A DNA stretch of 64,000 bases, taken from contig JANXTO010000099.1 of NCBI GenBank assembly GCA_025352365.1, positions 1 to 64,000 on the forward strand, written 5' to 3'. This DNA comes from Undibacterium sp. Lineage in GTDB: Bacteria > Pseudomonadota > Gammaproteobacteria > Burkholderiales > Burkholderiaceae_D. The notes below the pieces were generated by a model, which did no database searches, was not told the origin of the DNA, and worked only from the letters and a program-made list of their open reading frames with translations. Of this stretch, positions 50,266 to 59,257 are shown in pieces (the first letter of the stretch is position 1; each line of letters begins with the position of its first letter). Position numbers and translations under genes: made by a program.

Positions 50266-51780
50266 TCAAACGTCAAAACCAACCACAGGCAATTTACCTT
50301 CAGCAAGAATATCTCCACGGAACCAAGCAGCAACGGCATCAATCGCTGGCGTAGCAAAACCATAGGTAATCAATGCAGGCGATTGAATGTCCAGCGACTG
50401 AAACGGGTTCCATAACACCAGATGCAAATCAGGTTTCCACTCCCGACGGATTTTATCGCTGTAACGCAAACGGATTGTCGAGGCGAGTATCGTGAATCGG
50501 CCATCATCGGGTAATGCGCTCCAGTCAAATTCGTTCGCCCGATCAAATTCTACGGTTTCAACATCATAAATTTCACTCAACATCGCGCTAACTTTTTCGG
50601 AGCGGATACCCGCTTCCGAGACGCCGTCACTGACCACATTAGCGCTGATCACCAAGCGGACTTTACTACCGGATAAAGGGGCTTTAGGGTTGTGGTAAGG
50701 CGTCAATCCTCGCTTCCAGCCCTCTGCCATTAATTGCAAATCTTGTGCTTCGGTTTGATAAGCGATTTGATGCCCCGTTTGCTGGCATGGATACTGTTGC
50801 GTCAGTTTGGTGATGCGAGCCAGACGTTGCTGCAATCCAGCTGCGTCGATCTGCTCGCTTTGTATGGCGTCGGTCAAGGCGGCCAGTGTCTCGATCTGAG
50901 TTTCTCTGGTGCCCAATGCCATCACCAGATCAGCGCCCGCATCCAAGGCAATCACGGCGGCTTTGCCTGCGCCATAGCGACCGGCAATTGCGTGCATGTC
51001 CATGCCATCGGTGATAACGACACCCTGATAATTCCATTCATCTCGCAAAATGCCAGTCAGGATTTTTTTCGACATCGTGGCGGGATAATCGGCATCTAAT
51101 GCAGGGTAAACAATGTGTGCCGTCATCATGGCTGGTGCCGCCTCTTTAGCAATACGGAAAGGCGCAAACTCAAGCGCATCCAGTTCTGCACGAGACTTAT
51201 CGACCGTCGGCAAATCACGGTGCGAATCGACATTGGTGTCGCCATGCCCAGGGAAATGTTTCACGCAGCACGCCACGCCCTCGGACAAACTGCCTTCCAT
51301 CCACGCTATTGCTAATCGGCTTGCCTTCTGCGGATCAGAGCCAAATGAGCGTTCAGAGATGACGGGATTATCAACGTTATTATTGAGGTCGAGCACCGGA
51401 GCGAAATTCCAGTTAAAACCGAGAGACTTCACGCCACGCGCAACCGCCGCACCTACCGCGCGACATAGCTCAGGATCATCACTTGCTCCCAATGACATTG
51501 CAGCGGGCGGCTGCGGCACCCAAGTCGCTCGCACGACCGCGCCGCCCTCCTGATCAATACCAATCAAGGCATCCGGCCCCATGACGTCTCGCAAATCCGC
51601 CGTGAACTTAGACAGCTGCTGAGCATCCGTCATATTCTGGCGAAACAGGCAAACTGCGCGGATATGATTGTCACGTAAAAATTGCGCCATCTCTGCATCG
51701 AGCGAGGTACCCGGCATGCGTATCATGATCAGTTGACCTGCGATTTTTTTTGCCGCTGCGTTAGTCATTATGTTTGTCAT
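50266..51780 (-). CDS. GH3 family beta-N-acetylhexosaminidase (NagZ-like)
   Basis: A 504-residue glycoside hydrolase family 3 enzyme. The GlcNAc-specific signature KHFPGHGDTNVDSHRDLP (about residues 175-192) carries the His-Asp acid/base dyad, and VITDGMDMHAI (about 257) holds the likely nucleophile Asp. It has no signal peptide, so it is probably cytoplasmic. It is longer than classical NagZ (about 340), having an extra C-terminal domain. It overlaps the permease stop (ATGA), so it is co-translated with the importer and probably cleaves imported GlcNAc oligomers. Confidence 0.93.
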   Translation of the reverse strand: MTNIMTNAAAKKIAGQLIMIRMPGTSLDAEMAQFLRDNHIRAVCLFRQNMTDAQQLSKFTADLRDVMGPDALIGIDQEGGAVVRATWVPQPPAAMSLGASDDPELCRAVGAAVARGVKSLGFNWNFAPVLDLNNNVDNPVISERSFGSDPQKASRLAIAWMEGSLSEGVACCVKHFPGHGDTNVDSHRDLPTVDKSRAELDALEFAPFRIAKEAAPAMMTAHIVYPALDADYPATMSKKILTGILRDEWNYQGVVITDGMDMHAIAGRYGAGKAAVIALDAGADLVMALGTRETQIETLAALTDAIQSEQIDAAGLQQRLARITKLTQQYPCQQTGHQIAYQTEAQDLQLMAEGWKRGLTPYHNPKAPLSGSKVRLVISANVVSDGVSEAGIRSEKVSAMLSEIYDVETVEFDRANEFDWSALPDDGRFTILASTIRLRYSDKIRREWKPDLHLVLWNPFQSLDIQSPALITYGFATPAIDAVAAWFRGDILAEGKLPVVGFDV

Positions 51781-52604
51781 TTCACTGCTCCATCCATGCC
51801 GCGCATAAAAAAGCGCTGAGTAAATAAAAAGGCGACGAGTATCGGCGCGATCGTCAAAATAGTGCCCGCAGCAATCACCCGTGTACTGCTGCCGTAAGTA
51901 CCACGCAGATACAGCACACCTGCCGACAAAGGAAAATCATCGGGCTTGCTAATTACGATAGAAGGCCAGATATAGTCATTCCAGGCTTCCACCGCAGTCA
52001 AAATACCGACCGTTGCTAACCATGGCGAGATCAATGGCAACACGATTTTCCAGAAAATAATCCGCTCCGGTGCACCATCTACTCTTGCGGCATCAATCAG
52101 GTCTTGTGGTACTTCATCGAAGGCTTGTTTCAACAGCAGTATCGATACCGCGGTCACCACATTCGGCAAGATCACACCGGTATAAGTATTGACCAAGCCT
52201 ATCTTGGTTAAGGTGATAAAGTTGACTAGAAAATTCACTTCTGACGGCAAAATCATGGTTGCCAATATCAGCCCAAAAACTAACTTACTACCGCTAAAAC
52301 GCATGCGTGACAGCGGATAAGCAGCCAGTGAGCACAGCAGTAATTTCCAACACACAGTCGCTACGGTAATCAACAAAGAATTTTTATAAAACGCGATCAT
52401 CGGGATCACGCGAAATACTTCAATAAAATTGTCCATTGATACCGCTTGTGGCATAAAGCTGGGCGGGAATTCAAAAATATTGCCCTCAGTCGATACCGCC
52501 ACTACCAGCGTCCACCAGAACGGGAATACGCACAGCACGGCCAATCCGATTAGCACCGTATATTGCACAACAACTTTAAACAAACGTTCAACGGAATAGG
52601 ACAT
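51777..52604 (-). CDS. Sugar ABC transporter permease (MalG/LacG-like)
   Basis: A 275-residue inner-membrane permease with six hydrophobic segments and the EAA loop EVPQDLIDAARVDGAPERIIFWKIVLPLISP. The track's 52886 start would overlap the upstream permease by 280 bases; the ATG at 52604 overlaps the upstream stop by one base (TGATG) and gives the family's usual N-terminus. It pairs with the MalF-like permease. Confidence 0.93.
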   Translation of the reverse strand: MSYSVERLFKVVVQYTVLIGLAVLCVFPFWWTLVVAVSTEGNIFEFPPSFMPQAVSMDNFIEVFRVIPMIAFYKNSLLITVATVCWKLLLCSLAAYPLSRMRFSGSKLVFGLILATMILPSEVNFLVNFITLTKIGLVNTYTGVILPNVVTAVSILLLKQAFDEVPQDLIDAARVDGAPERIIFWKIVLPLISPWLATVGILTAVEAWNDYIWPSIVISKPDDFPLSAGVLYLRGTYGSSTRVIAAGTILTIAPILVAFLFTQRFFMRGMDGAVK

Positions 52605-53473
52605 CACCGGTGCCTCGGCTTCAGATAGCGCAGACAAGCCAGTGCGATGGCAATACAAGATAATGACATCACAAAACTGGCAGCAAGACCGCGTGGCAAT
52701 TTCAGATGTTTTAAACCCTGATCGTAGGCATAGTAGAGCGCGGTAAAAGTTGAATTCATCGGACCGCCCTGGGTCAGGACATCGACCTCCTGATAGGCCT
52801 TCAGCGCAGCTAAAACGGACATGATGGTGCAGACCATGATGGTTGGAAATAGCATAGGTACGGTGATCTTCCAAAACCGTTGCCATAGATTTGCTCCATC
52901 GAGCACAGCGGCTTCTTGCATCTCAGCGGGAATGGATTGCAACGCAGCCAAGTACATCACCATATACCAGCCGAGCCCGCGCCAGAGGGAAACAAACATA
53001 ATCGAGAAGATCGCTAGACTGTCATCCGATAACCAACCCAGCGGTTGATTGATGGCGTGAAGTTTCAGAAGCACATAATTCAATGCGCCCTGATCGTGAA
53101 ACATAAATCCCCACATAATCCCGACTACCGCAACCGTCGTCACTACCGGAACATAGTATGCGGCACGGAACCAGCGTATTGCCGGCAATTGGGTATTGAC
53201 CAGCGTTGCCAATACGATTGCGCCAATCTGGATAAACGGGACGATGAATAAAAATAGCAGGGAGTTTTTAAGACCGCTGACAAACATTGCATTGCCAAAG
53301 ATGTAGCGATAATTATCCCAACCAACCCAATGCGTCGTGCGGACTAAACTAAAATCGGTAAAGCTCAGATAGGAGCCATATAACACTGGCCAGAACGAGA
53401 ACAACGCGAGCAACAACAAAGCCGGTGCAAGGAATACATAGGCCAACATAGTATGTCGTCGGAAAGCGGACAT
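52604..53473 (-). CDS. Sugar ABC transporter permease (MalF/UgpA-like)
   Basis: A 289-residue permease. Six hydrophobic segments and the EAA-type loop IPAEMQEAAVLDGANLWQRFWKITVPML (about residues 193-220) are visible. AAGGA precedes the start, three bases after the binding protein stop. It forms the translocation channel with the MalG-like subunit. Confidence 0.94.
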   Translation of the reverse strand: MSAFRRHTMLAYVFLAPALLLLALFSFWPVLYGSYLSFTDFSLVRTTHWVGWDNYRYIFGNAMFVSGLKNSLLFLFIVPFIQIGAIVLATLVNTQLPAIRWFRAAYYVPVVTTVAVVGIMWGFMFHDQGALNYVLLKLHAINQPLGWLSDDSLAIFSIMFVSLWRGLGWYMVMYLAALQSIPAEMQEAAVLDGANLWQRFWKITVPMLFPTIMVCTIMSVLAALKAYQEVDVLTQGGPMNSTFTALYYAYDQGLKHLKLPRGLAASFVMSLSCIAIALACLRYLKPRHR

Positions 53474-53475
53474 GA

Positions 53476-54858
53476 TCAGTTGTCCTTCTTCGCCATCGTT
53501 CTGGCGTGGGTTTGTGCATTAACATCAGCAGCCAGCTTTTTATTCCAGATCGCCACTGCCTCATCGAGTGCCAGCTTGATATCTTTTTTACCCGTCATTC
53601 CCGCCTCTACTGCCTGCACCAGAAACCGCCGCAACTCATCGTAGTCAGTAATGCCATCCACATACAAACTGCGTGAATACTGCATAGAACCAGCAGCAAC
53701 GGTCTGCGCAATTTCTGCTGCGCCCGCATGATCCGGTATCTGTGCAAAGTAAGGATGTGCAAGTGCCTTGACCGTGGTCGGCATGACTTTGGCAATCTTA
53801 GCAAAGGCTAATTGATTCTCGTCGTTCGTCAGAAATTGGGCAAACTCAGCAATCGCGGGCAGCGATCGGGGATTGACGCCTTTTGGTACAGCGAAGTTGA
53901 ACATCCAGCCACCGTCAGCAATACCGGTTGGACCGACAGGCGCAGGGAAAATCGCGGTATTCGCATAGATTTCGGCGGAGTCGGCCTGAATACGTTTTAA
54001 GGCAGTCGGTGCGCTGACCATCATGCCTAGGCGACCGCCCAGATAGGCATCTACCACAGCGGGGAAATTATCTTCGGCGAATAATTTATCTTTCAAAAAA
54101 CCGTTCGCCCTATACGTGTCAGCGAGCTTTTTGATCAGGATGATATGGGCGGGCGAATTAAAAACTGCCTTACCATCTTTGATGAGCGGCAAACCTTGCT
54201 GCATTAAAAAACCATCGATCTTCCCTAGCGCAGGCGCGTAGCCAGCCTTGCCAGTTTTGGCTGCAATCTGGCGTGCATAGGCTAGCAGCTCGTCCATATT
54301 TTTCGGTGCTTGCGTGATCCCGGCGGCGCTGAGAATTTTGCGATTATAGGCAATCACATTGACGTTGCTGTAATGCGGAAAACCGTAGAGCTTGCCGCGA
54401 AAGGTCAGATCATCAAGCGCGCCTTTGGTGTAGAGCGCTTTGTTTTTGATCAGACCGTCAACCGGTTCGATTAATCCGTCACGCGCAAATTCCTCCGCCC
54501 ATGGCACGCTGAGATTGACCAGTGATGGCGGTGTACCAGCGGCAATCGAGGTGATGAGTTTCAGTTGCAAAATATCCCAGGGGAAATCAACCCACTCGAC
54601 TTTAACACCGGGGTGTTGCGCTTCGTAAGTTTTAACCAACGCTTGAAAATACGGAATGAACTTCGGCTTTAAGCTCATAGTCCAGAATTCGATTTTTTCT
54701 GTCGCGTTGGCAGTAACACTAATGCTGAGCATTGCAAGCACAGTGAACCTGACCGTCAGGGAGAAAACGACTCTGGCACACCATGTAAATGCCGCTAGCC
54801 TTGCAAGGATTTTGCTAGCTCGCTGCCCCATCACTGAACGCCACATTCTGCCTGACAA
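53476..54858 (-). CDS. Sugar ABC transporter substrate-binding protein
   Basis: A 460-residue periplasmic binding protein of the MalE/UgpB cluster. After a long N-terminus and hydrophobic stretch (VVFSLTVRFTVLAMLSISVTANA), the mature part begins EKIEFWTMSLKPKFIPYFQALVKTYEAQHPGVKVEWVDFPW. It is first in the importer operon. The apparent start is a TTG whose GGAG ribosome site is the outer arm of repeat copy 7, an unusual arrangement; the N-terminal stretch before the signal segment is long, so a later start is possible. Confidence 0.92.
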   Translation of the reverse strand: MSGRMWRSVMGQRASKILARLAAFTWCARVVFSLTVRFTVLAMLSISVTANATEKIEFWTMSLKPKFIPYFQALVKTYEAQHPGVKVEWVDFPWDILQLKLITSIAAGTPPSLVNLSVPWAEEFARDGLIEPVDGLIKNKALYTKGALDDLTFRGKLYGFPHYSNVNVIAYNRKILSAAGITQAPKNMDELLAYARQIAAKTGKAGYAPALGKIDGFLMQQGLPLIKDGKAVFNSPAHIILIKKLADTYRANGFLKDKLFAEDNFPAVVDAYLGGRLGMMVSAPTALKRIQADSAEIYANTAIFPAPVGPTGIADGGWMFNFAVPKGVNPRSLPAIAEFAQFLTNDENQLAFAKIAKVMPTTVKALAHPYFAQIPDHAGAAEIAQTVAAGSMQYSRSLYVDGITDYDELRRFLVQAVEAGMTGKKDIKLALDEAVAIWNKKLAADVNAQTHARTMAKKDN

Positions 54859-54861
54859 AGG

Positions 54862-54945
54862 AATACTCCTCTATTTTTTTGTAAAATATCGCTGATTGTC
54901 CTTACTTTATATGGACAATTTAAATATACTAATTAGGAGTATATT
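54862..54945 (+). repeat. Nested palindromic repeat, copy 7
   Basis: 84 bases with outer arms AATACTCCT and AGGAGTATATT and inner arms GATTGTCC and TATGGACAATTT. It abuts the apparent start of the sugar-binding protein gene, between it and the nagB-II stop. Confidence 0.87.
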
Positions 54946-55018
54946 TATAAACAGTTTTAAAAAAAGCCTTATGCTCTTTCGTTACCAAATGCGCACTAGT
55001 ATTTTTCCTCGTGCGATT

Positions 55019-56041
55019 TCAATTCGTCTTGGTCACTTTGCTTAAATGCCGTGGCTTGTCAGGATCTAATCCGCGGGCAATCGACAAGTGTGCCGCCATA
55101 ACATAAAACGCCTGAATCGCCACAATCGGATCAAGGTCAGGGGTCGCTGCGGTTGGCAATGTCAGGTTACGTTCTTTGACGTCAATGGGTGCTGCCAGCA
55201 ATACATTGGCGCCACGGCCACGCATCTCTTCTGCCAGCGCGATCAAGCCTGCTTGGGTAGGACCACGCGTTGCAAAAATCAGCAGAGGATAGCCATCATC
55301 AATCAAGGCCATCGGGCCATGTTTGATCTCTGCACCACTAAATGCTTCTGCCTGTATGACCGAGGTTTCTTTAAATTTCAACGCTGATTCCAGTGCGACT
55401 GGGAAGCTGATACCGCGTCCGACGGTCATGATGCGCGACGCTGGGGTTAGCACTTCTAAAGCATTAGACCAGTCGCAACGGGTAGCCGCCTCTAAGGCTT
55501 CTGGCAATGATTCAATCGCACTCAAAAATTCTGCGTCGTTTTGCCAATTGCCTGCAACACGCGCACCGGCAACCAGTGAGGTAATAAAACTCTTGGTCGC
55601 GGCGACACTCAATTCTGGCCCTGCATGCAAAGGCAAAGTCCATTCGGCACTCTGTGCTAATGGCGATGTCGCATCGTTGACTAATGCGACGGTGGAGGCG
55701 CCACCTTCACGAAAATAACGAATCGGCTCAATCACATCCGGGCTTTGTCCCGACTGCGAGATTGCAATTGCCAGCGCATCGCGGGCATACAACGGTGACT
55801 TATTCAATGTCACTAAAGACATCGGCAAAGAGGCAACGATACGACCCAAACGCGACATGATCAGGTAGGCCGCATAATTGGCGGCATGGTCTGAACTACC
55901 ACGTGCCACCGTTAATACCGTTGAGGGCGGATGATCTCTGAGATGCTTTCCCAAAGCGATATAACGGTCTTTGTCCTGCGTCAGTTGATGTGCCACAAAC
56001 TCGGCGGACGAACAGGCTTCTTTAAGCATTTGCGAGGTCAA
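55019..56041 (-). CDS. SIS-domain glucosamine-6-phosphate deaminase (NagB-II-like)
   Basis: A 340-residue protein with two SIS sugar-isomerase domains. LTVARGSSDHAANYAAYLIMSRLG and AISQSGQSPDVIEPIRYF bind the phosphate, and HGPMALIDDGYPLL lies in the second. It lacks the glutaminase domain of GlmS. In Shewanella and several other proteobacteria such proteins (NagB-II) replace the usual NagB deaminase, converting glucosamine-6-phosphate to fructose-6-phosphate and ammonia. The overlap of 20 bases with nagA strongly supports that role. No classical nagB is seen in the window. Confidence 0.9.
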   Translation of the reverse strand: MTSQMLKEACSSAEFVAHQLTQDKDRYIALGKHLRDHPPSTVLTVARGSSDHAANYAAYLIMSRLGRIVASLPMSLVTLNKSPLYARDALAIAISQSGQSPDVIEPIRYFREGGASTVALVNDATSPLAQSAEWTLPLHAGPELSVAATKSFITSLVAGARVAGNWQNDAEFLSAIESLPEALEAATRCDWSNALEVLTPASRIMTVGRGISFPVALESALKFKETSVIQAEAFSGAEIKHGPMALIDDGYPLLIFATRGPTQAGLIALAEEMRGRGANVLLAAPIDVKERNLTLPTAATPDLDPIVAIQAFYVMAAHLSIARGLDPDKPRHLSKVTKTN

Positions 56042-57134
56042 TCTTTTCTCCTTCTACATACACAGCAATCAGGTTGAGCTTGCGGTCAAGCACGACGATG
56101 TCGGCATAACTATCCACTTGCAAACGACCACGATCAGATAAGCCGAGATAATCGGCGGCATAAGTGGAAACACGCTTAGACGCATCCTCAATGTCGAGAC
56201 CGATGCTGACCAGATTGCGTAAGGCTTGATCCATCGTCAAGGTGCTGCCCGCCAGCGTGCCGTCTTCTAGCCGCACGCCGCCCAGACATTTATGTACTAC
56301 CTGACGGCCGAGCATGTACTGACCATCTGGCATGCCAGACGCAGCGGTAGAATCCGTCACGCAATACAGATGCGGAATCGCCCGCATTGCTGCCTTGATC
56401 GCACCGGGATGTACATGCATCAGGTCGGGAATAATTTCAGAAAATTGTGCATGCGCCAGTGCTGCACCGACCATGCCAGGCGCGCGATGATCAAGCCGCG
56501 ACATGGCGTTATATAAATGCGTAAAACCCTTGGCACCATTTTCTAAAGCAGCGACACCCTCTTCATAGGTACCCAGTGTATGACCGAGCTGCACCACCAT
56601 ACCCATATCGGTCAGCTCACGCACCAGTTGTAAATGCCCTTCCATTTCTGGTGCAACGGTGATCAGTTTGATCGGTGCAATATCGTGTAAATGCCTGACC
56701 TGTTCCAGCGAGGCAATCCTTGCAAAATCGGGTTGCGCACCGAGCTTGCCCGGATTGATATACGGGCCTTCCAGATGGACGCCAAGTACCCGCGCTGCGC
56801 CTTTGGTTCTGGTTTCGCATACTGGCTTTAAAGCGTGCAGTGCTGCTTCCAGATCGGCCATGGGCGCGGTCATGGTAGTTGCCAGCAAACTGGTCGTGCC
56901 GTGCTGTGCGTGCATGCGTGCAATGACCTCGGCAGCATCACCTGCTTCCATCGTGTCTTTGCCGCCAGCGCCATGCACATGCAGGTCAACAAAGCCGGGC
57001 AAAATATATACTTGCTGATTTTGTGCCGGATCCATTGTCGCACCATGGATTGCCGTCACGCGCTCTGCAAAATCGATAGAGCCGCTAACCCAACCGGAAG
57101 AAGTCAGGACATTGCCTTGCAAAGTTCTACTCAT
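56022..57134 (-). CDS. nagA: N-acetylglucosamine-6-phosphate deacetylase
   Basis: A 370-residue amidohydrolase that deacetylates GlcNAc-6-P. Metal and substrate motifs are present: DLHVHGAGGKDTMEAG (about residue 49), HLEGPYINPGKLGA (about 121), QLGHTLGTYEEG (about 182), THLYNAMSRLDHRAPG (about 203) and VTDSTAASGMPDG (about 260). It overlaps gntR (ATGA) upstream and the deaminase downstream, so the three are one operon. Confidence 0.95.
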   Translation of the reverse strand: MSRTLQGNVLTSSGWVSGSIDFAERVTAIHGATMDPAQNQQVYILPGFVDLHVHGAGGKDTMEAGDAAEVIARMHAQHGTTSLLATTMTAPMADLEAALHALKPVCETRTKGAARVLGVHLEGPYINPGKLGAQPDFARIASLEQVRHLHDIAPIKLITVAPEMEGHLQLVRELTDMGMVVQLGHTLGTYEEGVAALENGAKGFTHLYNAMSRLDHRAPGMVGAALAHAQFSEIIPDLMHVHPGAIKAAMRAIPHLYCVTDSTAASGMPDGQYMLGRQVVHKCLGGVRLEDGTLAGSTLTMDQALRNLVSIGLDIEDASKRVSTYAADYLGLSDRGRLQVDSYADIVVLDRKLNLIAVYVEGEKIDLANA

Positions 57135-57865
57135 CTGAACAGCTCCGCAACGAAATCATAATAATCGCTGCGACAAAACGAGTGCGTCAGTTCTACCGCA
57201 GCACCGGTCGGTAAGTAACCAACGCGGGTGATGTAGAGCATTGCCGCACCTTGTTTAATGCCTGCCAGCTTGGCTTGCTCGGCCGTCGCATTGACAGCAC
57301 GGATGTGTTGCAAGGCGCGGGTCGGCGTGACGTTATGCGATTCCAGATAACCATACAAACTGTCGGTGACTAATTTAGGATTGGGTAAATAGATTGCCGG
57401 TATGGTCGTGCTCTCTATCGCCATCACTACATTATCAGCAGTGCGCAAGCGCTTTAGCCGCGATACCACAGTGTTAGGCGACAAACCTAATGACAAAATC
57501 TCTTCCGGTGCGGCGATACCGGTTTCGCGTGAAATCCATTGCGAACCCGGTGCAAAACCACGTTGACGCAGCTCTTCACTAAAGTTAGTCAGACGGGATA
57601 AAGGTTGCTCTAATTTTGGGGTGATGTACGTTCCAGAGCCATGCTTGCGGGTGAGCAGTCCACGCTCGCACAACATATCGATGGCTTTGCGCGCAGTGAC
57701 GCGAGAAATCTCTAATACCTCGGACAATAAACGCTCTGATGGCAATGCCTCGTCTGGCTGCCAGATGCCGCTATGGATGCCTGTTGCTAATTTATTCGCC
57801 AATTGCAGATACAAGGGCGTAGAGCTTTCGCTATCTGGTTTGAAATCACTTAATTGCGCTTGCAT
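57131..57865 (-). CDS. GntR/HutC family regulator of amino-sugar use
   Basis: A 244-residue repressor. The N-terminal winged helix reads LANKLATGIHSGIWQPDEALPSERLLSEVLEISRVTARKAIDMLCERGLLTRKHGSGTY (about residues 20-80), followed by a UTRA ligand domain. The family includes NagR/DasR/NagQ, which sense GlcN-6-P or GlcNAc-6-P. Co-translation with nagA points to that ligand. Likely operators are the paired AATACC-type sites upstream of the kinase and TonB receptor genes. Confidence 0.92.
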   Translation of the reverse strand: MQAQLSDFKPDSESSTPLYLQLANKLATGIHSGIWQPDEALPSERLLSEVLEISRVTARKAIDMLCERGLLTRKHGSGTYITPKLEQPLSRLTNFSEELRQRGFAPGSQWISRETGIAAPEEILSLGLSPNTVVSRLKRLRTADNVVMAIESTTIPAIYLPNPKLVTDSLYGYLESHNVTPTRALQHIRAVNATAEQAKLAGIKQGAAMLYITRVGYLPTGAAVELTHSFCRSDYYDFVAELFR

Positions 57866-57948
57866 AGTTTTTTCCTAGTGAAGCGTTTTTACAAATTACT
57901 CATGAATTTGCGATTAAATTTTTACGGTATCTGTTGTGTTGTTCTGTA

Positions 57949-58908
57949 TTAATCATTTATCTGACGCTGAATCAAAATCAATGCACCCGCTGCTGAGTCC
58001 GATTTTGGCTTTACGATGCGAGACAATAAATCTAAAGGCAAGTAAGGCAACATCGGCTCTGCCAAGCCACCGCACAAAGCAATCGGCAACAATTCCGACG
58101 GATCTAATGCGGACGCCATTTTAGCGACTTCGCTACCCGCAGCCAGCATGATGCTACCAGCACTGGTCGTCGTGGGTGCATGAGCAATCACGATCGGTGC
58201 CAGCTGAGCATAGTTTGTTTGATTTGCCTTGGCTAGCCAGTTGAATATGAGATCACGACTCTCAGTGTTGCTTCTGTTCGCTTTATGTTCAGTCTCATTT
58301 TCAGCTTCAGCTTCAGTAAGAGCATCAGGGCCAGCACACACTTGCAACAATGCTGCAGAAAACGCATCCTCTGGACTGCGTCCATCCAGCACATGCTGAA
58401 TATGATTGATGGCTCTTAAACCCAACCAAGCCCCACTGGCTTCATCGCTGGATGGAAAACCCCAGCCACCGACCTCACGACGGGTGCCATCCACTAACAT
58501 CGCCTCGCCTGCACTGCCTGTGCCTAACGCAATAATCGCACCAGCCGCGCCTTGATGCGCCCCTAACAAAGTTGTCTCGGCATCAGTTCCGATCGCCAAG
58601 GAACCAAAGCCTGGATTTTTTACATAGAATTCTGTTGCCCATTGCTTGTTATGAATACCCGCCAAGCCACAACCTGCAGCAATTTCTCGTAAGGGCGGCA
58701 TCGCCAACCCCGCATCAAAAAACGCTTTTCTGGTAGCGGCAAGAATCGATTGCCAGGCTGACTCAATCCCATGCATCAAACCAGATGGTCCCGCACTGCC
58801 CTGACCGACTTCAGTACCGCCAACCTGCACCAGACGCACTCGGGTTCCGGTGCCGCCGCCATCGACGCCTATCAGGTATTGGTATTGATCAATCACTTTC
58901 TCGCCCAT
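57949..58908 (-). CDS. N-acetylglucosamine/glucosamine kinase (BadF/BadG family)
   Basis: A sugar kinase of the ASKHA fold. The phosphate loop YLIGVDGGGTGTRVRLV is at about residues 11-27, and the second ATP motif is in GAIIALGTGSAGEAMLVDG near 105. This family contains the GlcNAc and glucosamine kinases of chitin-using proteobacteria, and its place before gntR-nagA fits that job. The track starts at 58974; I prefer the ATG at 58908 (MGEKVIDQYQYLIGVDGG), 319 residues, although no clear ribosome site is seen. Confidence 0.88.
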   Translation of the reverse strand: MGEKVIDQYQYLIGVDGGGTGTRVRLVQVGGTEVGQGSAGPSGLMHGIESAWQSILAATRKAFFDAGLAMPPLREIAAGCGLAGIHNKQWATEFYVKNPGFGSLAIGTDAETTLLGAHQGAAGAIIALGTGSAGEAMLVDGTRREVGGWGFPSSDEASGAWLGLRAINHIQHVLDGRSPEDAFSAALLQVCAGPDALTEAEAENETEHKANRSNTESRDLIFNWLAKANQTNYAQLAPIVIAHAPTTTSAGSIMLAAGSEVAKMASALDPSELLPIALCGGLAEPMLPYLPLDLLSRIVKPKSDSAAGALILIQRQIND

Positions 58909-58972
58909 AGAATTTTTATTGGTTTTCACTAAGTTCTTACTGTTAATTCTGCATTTTGCAGTGCAATAAGAC

Positions 58973-59021
58973 ATCCTAGAGCTTTTACATAGTGGTTGTC
59001 AATAGGTATTTAAGTGGTATT
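58973..59021 (-). promoter_or_regulatory. Promoter and operator of the kinase operon
   Basis: On the minus strand AATACCACTTAAATACC is followed by TTGACA, an 18-base spacer and TAGGAT. The 30-base block from AATACC to beyond TTGACA matches the site upstream of the TonB receptor at 25 of 30 positions, in the same orientation relative to the gene. Confidence 0.68.
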
Positions 59022-59157
59022 TAAAAATCTTTTGTACTAGCGAATCATTATTTCTTTTATTGTGCAGAACGATGGGGGTCGCTAACTGTACCTATATTAA
59101 TCACATCTATCTCAATCAAGAGATCGGATGACAGCTTAGACCAGATTACTTTCACTA

Positions 59158-59191
59158 AGAAAAAGGTGACGGAGCATATGCCCCGTCACCG
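59158..59191 (-). terminator. TonB receptor terminator
   Basis: GGTGACGG and CCGTCACC form a perfect stem around GAGCATATGC-type loop; on the minus strand TTTTTCTT follows, 67 bases past the stop. Confidence 0.85.
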
Positions 59192-59257
59192 ATAATTTGA
59201 GGGGTTTGAAATCAGCACTAGCATCGGCATCGATATCAAACATCTCAGTCACTCATA

